DNA from: Cyclobacteriaceae bacterium
GTDB lineage: Bacteria > Bacteroidota > Bacteroidia > Cytophagales > Cyclobacteriaceae
Length of the DNA stretch: 48,509 nucleotides
Direction of reading: 5' to 3'
NCBI GenBank assembly: GCA_019638285.1
Contig: JAHBUB010000029.1
Span: 1 to 48,509, forward strand
The notes below the pieces were generated by a model. That model was not told where the DNA came from. It did not search any database and saw only the letters and a program-made list of their open reading frames with translations. Both the position numbers and the translations under genes were made by a program. Numbering within the stretch: the first letter of the stretch is position 1; each line of letters begins with the position of its first letter. Shown here one piece after another: positions 37,901 through 45,847 of this stretch.

Positions 37901-40900
37901 TTACATATTGCGTCTGTATTGTCCGCCAACCTCAAAAAGTGCTTTGGTAATTTGCCCTAATGAGCAAACTTTAGTAGCATCCATCAATGCCTCAAAGATA
38001 TTCTTGTTATGGATAGCTGCCTGCTGAATTATTTCAACTTGTTGGCTCGCTTTTTCTGACTGAAACTTATGAAGGTGTTTCAACATATTGATCTGATACT
38101 CTTTTTCTTCTTCGGTGGCACGAATCACTTCCTTAGGAATAATGGTAGGTGACCCTTTAGAACTAAGAAAAGTATTCACCCCGATAATGGGGTATTCCCC
38201 GGTATGTTTTAGTGTTTCATAGTACAGACTTTCTTCCTGAATTTTACCGCGTTGATACATGGTCTCCATGGCGCCCAATACACCGCCTCGTTCTGTGATA
38301 CGATCAAATTCCAACAGCACTGCTCCTTCCACCAGATCAGTGAGCTCTTCAATAATAAAAGATCCTTGAAGTGGATTTTCATTTTTGGCAAGCCCCAGTT
38401 CTTTATTAATAATCAGTTGGATGGCCATGGCCCTGCGCACTGATTCTTCTGTAGGTGTAGTGATCGCCTCATCGTAAGCATTAGTATGCAATGAATTACA
38501 ATTATCATAAATGGCATAGAGGGCTTGTAAAGTAGTTCGGATATCATTGAAGTCAATTTCCTGAGCATGCAATGATCTTCCGGATGTTTGGATGTGATAT
38601 TTCAACATCTGACTGCGGGCATTGGCACCATATTTGTTTTTCATTGCCTTGGCCCAGAGTCTTCTGGCTACTCGTCCAATTACTGCATATTCTGGATCCA
38701 CTCCATTGGAAAAGAAGAAGGAAAGATTAGGTGCGAACGCATTGATATTCATTCCCCGACTGAGATAATACTCTACATAAGTAAAGCCATTGGCCAGTGT
38801 AAATGCCAGCTGGGTAATAGGGTTGGCCCCTGCCTCGGCAATGTGGTAACCTGAGATAGAAACAGAATAAAAATTACGTACATTATTTTCAATAAAATAT
38901 TGTTGTACGTCACCCATTAACCGCAAGGCAAACTCGGTAGAAAAGATACAAGTGTTCTGTGCCTGATCCTCCTTAAGGATATCGGCTTGTACAGTGCCAC
39001 GAACTTGTGATAACGTTTCTGTTTTTATCTTTTCGTAAACTGTTCTGGGTAAAACCTGATCCCCTGTAACTCCTAACAACATCAATCCCAATCCATCATT
39101 TCCCTTTGGCAATGGCCCCTGATAAGAGGGGCGTTCCGATCCTTTATAGATGCTTGTAATTTTTTTATTTACTTCGTCTTCGAGACCATTTTGTTTAATG
39201 TAAATCTCGCATTGCTGATCGATCGCAGCATTCATAAAATAACCCAATAGCATGGGTGCCGGACCATTGATGGTCATTGAGACGGAAGTGAGTGGATTGG
39301 CCAAATTAAAGCCACTGTATAATTTTTTTGCGTCATCAAGGCAACAGATAGCCACACCCGAATTTCCGATCTTACCATAGATATCCGGCCTGTAGTCTGG
39401 ATCATTTCCATAGAGGGTCACCGAGTCAAAAGCTGTTGATAATCGTTTAGCAGGTGTGGTAAAACTCACATAATGAAATCTTCTGTTTGTACGCTCAGGG
39501 CCACCCTCACCCGCAAACATGCGTGTTGGGTCTTCACCTTCTCTTTTGAATGGGTAGATGCCCGCAGCAAATGGAAACTCACCGGGTACATTTTCCGTTA
39601 GTGCCCACTTAAGTATATCACCCCAGCCTTCATACCTTGGAAGTGAAACTTTTGGTACTTGAGTGTGGGAAAGGGATTCTGTATGAGTTTGAATGGCTAT
39701 TTCTTTGTCTCTTACTTTGAATTTGAAAAGTGGTTCTTTGTATTTCTTTTCATTTTCAGGCCATTGCTCTAATAGTTGCTTGTTGTGAGGATCAAGGCTA
39801 AGACTGGTTTTTTCATATTGCTCCTGTAGCCCTTTTATTATCCTGTCCTTGTCTTCAAGGGTTGATTCTTTTATGGTGTCAATTGATTTTTGGATTGCAT
39901 ATAATTTTTGAGCTACCTCAGCCTGTTCTATTACCCATTGATCGTAACCTCTATTGCTTTCTGAAATTTCACTCAGGTAGCGTGTTCGGTTGGGGGGTAT
40001 CACGTACACTTTTTCTGACATCTCACGTGAGATCGCAAATGTAGAGTTAAAGGCCACTCCCGTCTTCGTAGCAATGATGCCCATTAAATGCTTGTACAAC
40101 TGATTGGTCCCAGGGTCGTTGAACTGCGAGGCAATGGTGCCAAACACAGGCATGTCATTCGGTTTTTTATCCCAAAGATTATGATTTCTCTGGTATTGCT
40201 TTTTTACGTCCCGCAGGGCATCCAGGGCACCGCGTTTGTCAAACTTATTCAGTGCTATTACGTCAGCAAAGTCAAGCATATCAATTTTTTCTAATTGGGT
40301 GGCTGCACCGTATTCAGGTGTCATCACATACAACGAAGCGTCACTGTGATCTAAAATTTCTGTATCACTTTGTCCAATACCGGAAGTTTCTAAAATTATT
40401 AAGTCATATCCTGCTGCTTTAAGAATAGCTATTGTTTCTTTTACATAAGCAGATAAAACCAGGTTGGCTTGGCGGGTGGCCAATGAGCGCATAAATACCC
40501 TCGGATGGTTGATGGCATTCATACGGATCCGATCACCCAATAGGGCTCCACCTGTTTTCCGCTTGGAAGGGTCAACCGATATGATTCCGATCGTTTTTCC
40601 TGACTGCCCATTCGGTAGGTCTTTAAAATCAATCAGAAACCTCCGTATAATTTCATCCACCATAGAAGATTTGCCTGATCCGCCAGTGCCTGTAATTCCT
40701 AAAACCGGAGTGGTGGATTTCTCCGCGTTCTTATGGATCGCATCAAAAATATCTTTGTGTTGATCAAAATAATTCTCAGCAGCGGAAATTAACCGTGCAA
40801 TGGCCAAAGGGTTTTTATTTTTCAGTTGATTGGGTTCATCAAGGAGTGTTTCACCAAGTGGATAATCGCATTGTTGTACCAAATCATTGATCATCCCCTG

Positions 40901-41350
40901 AAGCCCCATGGCTCTTCCATCATCCGGTGAGTAAATTCTAGTGATACCATAATCCATTAATTCTTTGATCTCTTCTGGCAGAATAACGCCACCTCCTCCT
41001 CCGAATATTTTAATGTGTGACGCTCCTTTTTCTTTGAGTAAATCATACATGTATTTGAAATACTCATTGTGTCCACCCTGATAGCTGGTCATTGCAATTC
41101 CTTGTGCGTCTTCCTGAATGGCAGTGTTTACTACCTCTTCCACACTGCGGTCGTGACCGAGATGAATAACTTCACAGCCTGTTGCTTGAATGATTCTTCG
41201 CATGATATTGATAGCGGCATCATGTCCATCGAAAAGACTGGCAGCAGTTACAATTCTTACTTTGTTCTTTGGTTTATAAGACGCAGGGGCCTGGTGACCG
41301 GACAGGTTCGTAGGTTCTTTTTCTTTCTTTCCTTGAGTAGCAGTTTCCAT
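37901..41350 (-). CDS. icmF: Fused isobutyryl-CoA mutase (B12 domain, G-protein chaperone, mutase)
   Basis: 1149 residues in the IcmF domain order. The B12-binding domain (about 30-165) has D41-G-H43. The MeaB-like GTPase (about 213-420) has P-loop [13 protein letters not shown] (218-230). A linker follows, then the radical mutase barrel (about 560-1145). The substrate loop has [15 protein letters not shown]; its Phe after the Arg pair is the IcmF feature that separates it from methylmalonyl-CoA mutase. It interconverts isobutyryl- and n-butyryl-CoA with adenosylcobalamin; some IcmFs also convert pivalyl- or isovaleryl-CoA. The domain choice is solid; the substrate is inference. Confidence 0.92.
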   Translation of the reverse strand: METATQGKKEKEPTNLSGHQAPASYKPKNKVRIVTAASLFDGHDAAINIMRRIIQATGCEVIHLGHDRSVEEVVNTAIQEDAQGIAMTSYQGGHNEYFKYMYDLLKEKGASHIKIFGGGGGVILPEEIKELMDYGITRIYSPDDGRAMGLQGMINDLVQQCDYPLGETLLDEPNQLKNKNPLAIARLISAAENYFDQHKDIFDAIHKNAEKSTTPVLGITGTGGSGKSSMVDEIIRRFLIDFKDLPNGQSGKTIGIISVDPSKRKTGGALLGDRIRMNAINHPRVFMRSLATRQANLVLSAYVKETIAILKAAGYDLIILETSGIGQSDTEILDHSDASLYVMTPEYGAATQLEKIDMLDFADVIALNKFDKRGALDALRDVKKQYQRNHNLWDKKPNDMPVFGTIASQFNDPGTNQLYKHLMGIIATKTGVAFNSTFAISREMSEKVYVIPPNRTRYLSEISESNRGYDQWVIEQAEVAQKLYAIQKSIDTIKESTLEDKDRIIKGLQEQYEKTSLSLDPHNKQLLEQWPENEKKYKEPLFKFKVRDKEIAIQTHTESLSHTQVPKVSLPRYEGWGDILKWALTENVPGEFPFAAGIYPFKREGEDPTRMFAGEGGPERTNRRFHYVSFTTPAKRLSTAFDSVTLYGNDPDYRPDIYGKIGNSGVAICCLDDAKKLYSGFNLANPLTSVSMTINGPAPMLLGYFMNAAIDQQCEIYIKQNGLEDEVNKKITSIYKGSERPSYQGPLPKGNDGLGLMLLGVTGDQVLPRTVYEKIKTETLSQVRGTVQADILKEDQAQNTCIFSTEFALRLMGDVQQYFIENNVRNFYSVSISGYHIAEAGANPITQLAFTLANGFTYVEYYLSRGMNINAFAPNLSFFFSNGVDPEYAVIGRVARRLWAKAMKNKYGANARSQMLKYHIQTSGRSLHAQEIDFNDIRTTLQALYAIYDNCNSLHTNAYDEAITTPTEESVRRAMAIQLIINKELGLAKNENPLQGSFIIEELTDLVEGAVLLEFDRITERGGVLGAMETMYQRGKIQEESLYYETLKHTGEYPIIGVNTFLSSKGSPTIIPKEVIRATEEEKEYQINMLKHLHKFQSEKASQQVEIIQQAAIHNKNIFEALMDATKVCSLGQITKALFEVGGQYRRNM

Positions 41351-41498
41351 CTTATTCCATCACGGTTTGGGGTTGTAAAAATACAGAGAACGAGGCTATA
41401 TCCCTAACAGGCGGTAGGTATACAACTTAACCATTCACATACTTTATGACGTTTTTATTGAGTATAATTTATTATTTTAGAAAGCAAACACCTTTCTT

Positions 41499-42785
41499 AT
41501 GACAACTCGTAGAAATCTGCTTAAATCAATCGGTTTAAGTACACTCGCACTCTCCACGCTTTCTGCTTATGGCTGTAGTGATGGACAGAAAACAGAAGCG
41601 AATGTTATGCCCAGTGATGATGATCCTGATTATTGGCAAAAAATCAGAAAACAGTTTATCCTTTCTGATGACAAAGTGTTTTTCAACACAGGTACGGTAG
41701 GGGTGATGCCAAGAGTGGTTGTAGAAGCTGTAACTAAGCATCTCAATTACATGGCAGCCGATGTGGCAGACTGGCCTTATAAGGATGATAGTAAAGAGCG
41801 ATTTATAAGTGGATATCAAGACCTGATGTATATCAGATCTAAAGTGGGTAAGCTCATTAATGCTGACCCCAAAGGAGTAGCATTGACTGACAATGTCACC
41901 AATGCGATGAGCTATATTGCTAATGGTATTGATCTAAAAGCCGGAGATGAAATAATTACAAGTAATCAGGAACACCCCGGAGGAAGGTGCTCTTGGGAGG
42001 TGAGGGAAAAGAGAGATGGGGTTGTGTTAAGACAAATTGAAATCCCAAAACCCATTCAATCAAAGGAAGAGGTGGTTGAGCTTGTGACAAAGAGCTTCAC
42101 ACCTAAAACAAAAGTATTGATGATTTCGCATATCATTTCAGGAAGCGGAGCCATTCTTCCTGTAAAAGAAATATGCAATGCGGCTAAAGCAAAGGGCATA
42201 TTTACAATTCTTGATGGGGCTCAAACTGTGGGCAACATTAAAGTAGATATTCAGGATATTGGTTGTGACGCCTATGTGGGTTGTTTTCATAAATGGGTGG
42301 GGGCTCCAACAGGGACAGGCTTCCTGTACGTGGATACTAAACGAATTGGTGAAATATGGACTACGGTAGCAAGCGCACAGTGGGATAACCATGAAGATGA
42401 TGGATATCGGTTTACACAAAGAGGAACTGGAAACTTTTCAATCTTATTTGGCTTGGAGGCAGCACTGGATTTTTACTTTCAAGTGGGACATGAACAATGG
42501 ACAGACCGAGTAAAGTTTTTGGGGGATCGATTAAGAAGCGGATTGGCAGAAAACAAGAAAGTAAAATTCTATCATCCGGCAGATCCATTGATGTGTTCAG
42601 GACTATCAGTATATAATATTGATGGATTTACAGGGGCACAACTACAGGATGCTTATTGGGAGAAAGGACGCATGCGGCCCCGCAGTGTGGGAGATGTATT
42701 TGGTGTGAGACACAGCACTCATATTTTTAACAGTACAGATGAAATAGACAGGGCCATTGCAATAGTAAATGAGCTTTCAGTTTAG
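41499..42785 (+). CDS. Exported class V aminotransferase-fold protein
   Basis: 428 residues. The N-terminus TTRRNLLKSIGLSTLALSTL with Cys at 26 looks like a Tat signal with a lipobox (LSAYGC). The remainder is the class V PLP fold: EHPGGRCSWE, DGAQTVGNIKVD and the Schiff-base K265 in GCFHKWVGAPTG. Relatives are cysteine desulfurase/isopenicillin epimerase-like. Tat export of a folded cofactor enzyme is reasonable. Substrate unknown. Confidence 0.85.
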   Translation: MTTRRNLLKSIGLSTLALSTLSAYGCSDGQKTEANVMPSDDDPDYWQKIRKQFILSDDKVFFNTGTVGVMPRVVVEAVTKHLNYMAADVADWPYKDDSKERFISGYQDLMYIRSKVGKLINADPKGVALTDNVTNAMSYIANGIDLKAGDEIITSNQEHPGGRCSWEVREKRDGVVLRQIEIPKPIQSKEEVVELVTKSFTPKTKVLMISHIISGSGAILPVKEICNAAKAKGIFTILDGAQTVGNIKVDIQDIGCDAYVGCFHKWVGAPTGTGFLYVDTKRIGEIWTTVASAQWDNHEDDGYRFTQRGTGNFSILFGLEAALDFYFQVGHEQWTDRVKFLGDRLRSGLAENKKVKFYHPADPLMCSGLSVYNIDGFTGAQLQDAYWEKGRMRPRSVGDVFGVRHSTHIFNSTDEIDRAIAIVNELSV

Positions 42786-42827
42786 CTCACCTACTTCCTT
42801 ATTTACTGCATCATTAAGGATATTCTA

Positions 42828-43292
42828 TCACACAAAGTGATAAAGTAATATGATAGATGCGCTGAAGGCTGGTTTGGGATTATCTTTTATCTCCATAACA
42901 GCATTCAGCTCTGCTTTTGTGATCCCCCTTAGGTTAGTAATAGCGTTTAATTTTACGCGCAGGCATACTTCTGAATCCACTACGACCGGTTGATTAAATT
43001 TTAAGCCATCAATACCATAGTTCACCAGCATTTTAATATTATTAACCTCAACAATTTGCCCCCATAAGTAGGGAACTAATGATAATGTGAGGTAGCCATG
43101 GGCTATCGTTTTTTTAAATGGACTTTCAATGACCGCTCGGGTTTCGTCAGTATGAATCCATTGGTGATCCAGTGTGGCATCAGCAAACTGATTAACTTGC
43201 TTCTGTGTTATTTTTAAATATTCGGATGCTCCAATTTCTTTTCCTATAAAGACAGCAAAATCATCAAAGCTGTTGATGGTCACTTTGGCCAT
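42828..43292 (-). CDS. MaoC-family (R)-specific enoyl-CoA hydratase
   Basis: 154 residues, single hot-dog fold. The hydratase-2 motif is visible as FADATLDHQWIHTDE with catalytic D42 and H47, followed by the AHGYLTLSL segment. It hydrates trans-2-enoyl-CoA to (R)-3-hydroxyacyl-CoA. It could feed polyhydroxyalkanoate or lipid synthesis, but no such genes are nearby. Stands alone. Confidence 0.92.
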   Translation of the reverse strand: MAKVTINSFDDFAVFIGKEIGASEYLKITQKQVNQFADATLDHQWIHTDETRAVIESPFKKTIAHGYLTLSLVPYLWGQIVEVNNIKMLVNYGIDGLKFNQPVVVDSEVCLRVKLNAITNLRGITKAELNAVMEIKDNPKPAFSASIILLYHFV

Positions 43293-43447
43293 GAAAATTA
43301 ATTTTAATGAGGGGTTAAGTTAATGAGATTAATGATATGGACAAATTAGAATAATCGAGGTTAATGAAATTGAACCAATGCTTAAGTTGATGGTTTTTTT
43401 TGGTGTACCCTTCTACATACGATTGCGTATTGCTGAGGGATAATTAT

Positions 43448-43455
43448 TATCTTTG
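43448..43455 (+). promoter_or_regulatory. Predicted -7 box before the IF2-N protein gene
   Basis: TATCTTTG, full match to TAnnTTTG, 37 bp before the ATG at 43493. Candidate TTGs lie 15 and 22 bp upstream; neither has ideal spacing. Confidence 0.45.
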
Positions 43456-43492
43456 CGCTCTGAAATAGCCAATAATAGAACAAAGAATAAGA

Positions 43493-44251
43493 ATGCGATT
43501 AGCTCAATTGGCCCGAAAAATTGGGATAAAGCCAGGAGAAATAGTTACTTTTTTGGCTGACAAGAACCTACCAATTGAAGGTTCCTCTAATGCGAAAGTG
43601 ACGGAAGATCAGCTAGAGAGGATACTGACACATTTTGCTCCTGAACTACTACTTTCTCATATAGCTGATGAAGCTCAGGAGATGTCTGGAGAAAAGATAG
43701 GATCATCCCCGGATCTTGAAAATGCTGAAATAACATTAGATGTGCCATTAGTAGCGTATAAAGTTTCCGAGGAGATTATTTCTGTGGAGGAATCTAAAGC
43801 ACAAGAAGTGATTAAGCCGATTTTGGTAGAATTGCCTGGCTTGAAGGTGATTGGAAAGATAGATTTGCCAGAGCCCAAAAAGAAAGAAGTAGAAAATTTA
43901 GAAAATAAGGAAGAGATAATCGGAGAGAAATCACCAACTAAGGCTAAGAAGGGAAAACCTCATGGGGGTAGGGATGAGAGGAGGAGGCAGGAACGGGAGC
44001 CAAGGAAAAATGTTATTGCTTTGCAGCGTGAGCGTGAGGCACGCGAAGCTTTGCAAAGGAAACAACAGGAAAAAGAACGTAAAAAAGAGCTACGCACACA
44101 GCGTTACATTAAGAAAGTGAGCAAATACACTCCGCCACCACAGCGGCCAAGGAAAAATAAAAATGTTGAGGAGTATGAGGTGTATTCTGTAGAACAAGAA
44201 AAGCCAAAGAGTTTCATTGGAAAAATACTTGGTTGGTTTTATTCTGAATAG
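43493..44251 (+). CDS. IF2-N-domain basic protein, unknown function
   Basis: 252 residues. Residues 1-50 (MRLAQLARKIGIKPGEIVTF, then NLPIEGSSNAKVTEDQLERI) match the small helical IF2_N domain found at the start of translation initiation factor IF-2. No GTPase follows. The rest is low complexity and very charged: acidic about 60-130, then strongly basic about 150-215 (Arg/Lys/Glu/Gln, helical, RERREAREALQRKQ-like), ending with KSFIGKILGWFYSE. It would bind RNA or ribosomes in principle, but no target is visible. No co-directional neighbour within 160 bp, so a monocistronic unit is likely. Confidence 0.6.
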   Translation: MRLAQLARKIGIKPGEIVTFLADKNLPIEGSSNAKVTEDQLERILTHFAPELLLSHIADEAQEMSGEKIGSSPDLENAEITLDVPLVAYKVSEEIISVEESKAQEVIKPILVELPGLKVIGKIDLPEPKKKEVENLENKEEIIGEKSPTKAKKGKPHGGRDERRRQEREPRKNVIALQREREAREALQRKQQEKERKKELRTQRYIKKVSKYTPPPQRPRKNKNVEEYEVYSVEQEKPKSFIGKILGWFYSE

Positions 44252-44416
44252 CGCTTTGTATTCAGTTAATTTTTGTGCGACTGTTCATCCTCGTACATCG
44301 GATTGTTCAATATTGAATACTGCAATTTACTATACTTTGTTTTTAGGCCGTATATAGCAGGTTTAAAAGTTGGCAGTTACTTTGCATAGACCTTACGAAC
44401 CTAAATTCTATTATCA

Positions 44417-44617
44417 ATGCGTACACTCATTGCACTCATACTTTGGTTTTTGCTTTTGGCAGTAAGCTGGCCGCTCGCCTTGCTGGCGGTATTTATTTTT
44501 CCTTTATTATGGTTGCTGTTGTTACCTTTTAGAATTCTGGGCTTCACCCTTTCTGCTATCTTCGAAGCCATTGGAGCGATCATCATGTTTCCTTTTCGTT
44601 TACTTAAGCGCATTTAA
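44417..44617 (+). CDS. Small hydrophobic membrane protein
   Basis: 66 residues, mostly hydrophobic. About two TM helices (5-25 and 28-42), then a short helix, ending FPFRLLKRI. ATG start without a clear ribosome site. Composition and framing by intergenic DNA make it a likely gene, but I know no family. The downstream DUF1761 gene converges on it. Confidence 0.5.
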   Translation: MRTLIALILWFLLLAVSWPLALLAVFIFPLLWLLLLPFRILGFTLSAIFEAIGAIIMFPFRLLKRI

Positions 44618-44670
44618 TCAGAAAAATGCAAACCCCTCACATTGGAGGAAGTTGCGAATCCTTGAAAGTA

Positions 44671-45099
44671 TTACATGTAGGTAAGAATTGACGCGGCTAT
44701 CAACAGCATAACCAAATGGTACCCTGTGTTGATACCAAACAATTTCCATGACTTCTTCTCCCACGTAACAATGCCAATATCCACTGGAAGATAAAAACCC
44801 AGCCAGGTAAAGATAGCTGAGTTCATTATGGAGCCAATCTTCGGCATCTGATCCATGCCGGGTACAAATGACCATGCGGCCATGTTATGGGCGAAAACAT
44901 AGGCCAGGAAGAAATTGCCAATAACCATAAAAATCATGCCCTTGGCCATCTCTCTATTGGTTGGCTTTGTACTTGTGTCAAGCCCCATTTCTTTGGCCCA
45001 TACTTTTCCGAATAACGGTGTGTACCAAAGGAATCCAAGAATAAAATTAGCGACAACCGCTACAAGTATGGCAACGTAATTGATTGGTAAATCTTCCAT
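44671..45099 (-). CDS. DUF1761 membrane protein
   Basis: 142 residues, four TM helices. The N-terminal INYVAILVAVVANFILGFLWYTPLFGKVWAKEMG (key: N-Y, G-F-x-W-Y-x-P-x-F-G-x-x-W) is the DUF1761 hallmark. The family is widespread and of unknown function. Single-gene unit. Confidence 0.88.
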   Translation of the reverse strand: MEDLPINYVAILVAVVANFILGFLWYTPLFGKVWAKEMGLDTSTKPTNREMAKGMIFMVIGNFFLAYVFAHNMAAWSFVPGMDQMPKIGSIMNSAIFTWLGFYLPVDIGIVTWEKKSWKLFGINTGYHLVMLLIAASILTYM

Positions 45100-45847
45100 A
45101 GGAGTTTGAGTTAGGTTATTTTTAATGAAAGTTCCCTTTTTTTAGACAGTAATCTATCACCCTCCTTGGGTAATTTAATAAACCATTTAAATTGATTCAG
45201 TAGACTCATTTCGAAGAAGTAATGTTGAAAATCAATGTGTAGGGAAGGAATAAGTAAAGAAGAGGAAATGAACACTGGCTTTTAACTAATCAAGGTGTTT
45301 CGGTTTAAATGAATGCGACTGATTCCATACCATCGAAATCAGCTACTCCCTGCCTTCCATTTATTACTCATCATCGGATACTCATTTTTAATTAACATTA
45401 ATTGAATCACATTGGGTAGTATTTAAGAATAAACCCAATTGAGGTTATGGGGAGTAGTGAAAATGATACCCCATAATTCGTGAATTAAATGCATTGACAC
45501 AATGAATGTTGCCCTAATTCTAGTTTGAAGGTTTATACTAAAGTATATTAAGTGACGTTGTTAAAATAATCATCACTTTTTTTTGAGTCGGCATTTGTAT
45601 CGCATAAACTATTAGCATCATGACACTAAAAATAAGACTGACCCTTATTAAAAAATTAATAGCCTTGGGAAGCATTATTATGTTGACCGTTTGGTACTTG
45701 GCTTAAATTTATTTGGATAGGTTTGCCTAAGTAAGAATAAATACCTTTTCTGGCAGATACTCGTGTTAAATGGCAAGCCAGATAGTTAAGGTATTACTCC
45801 TTATCATTCCCAGATTATCAATGATTGACTAAAATATGAATGAGGTA
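45100..45847. other. 748-bp AT-rich region with one possible tiny ORF
   Basis: No gene over 60 codons is convincing. It is rich in A/T runs and near-dyad AATTAA/ATTAATT segments (about 45390-45410). The only candidate is the 28-residue frame at 45620-45706. No tRNA, riboswitch or hairpin terminator was recognised by eye. Confidence 0.6.
45620..45706 (+). CDS. Possible 28-residue membrane peptide
   Basis: ATG to TAA frame reading MTLKIRLTLIKKLIALGSII followed by MLTVWYLA: a basic N-terminus and one hydrophobic helix, as in small membrane peptides or toxins. No convincing ribosome site; a weak TTG...TTTTTTTG promoter-like pair lies upstream (about 45558-45585). Could be chance. Confidence 0.25.
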   Translation: MTLKIRLTLIKKLIALGSIIMLTVWYLA

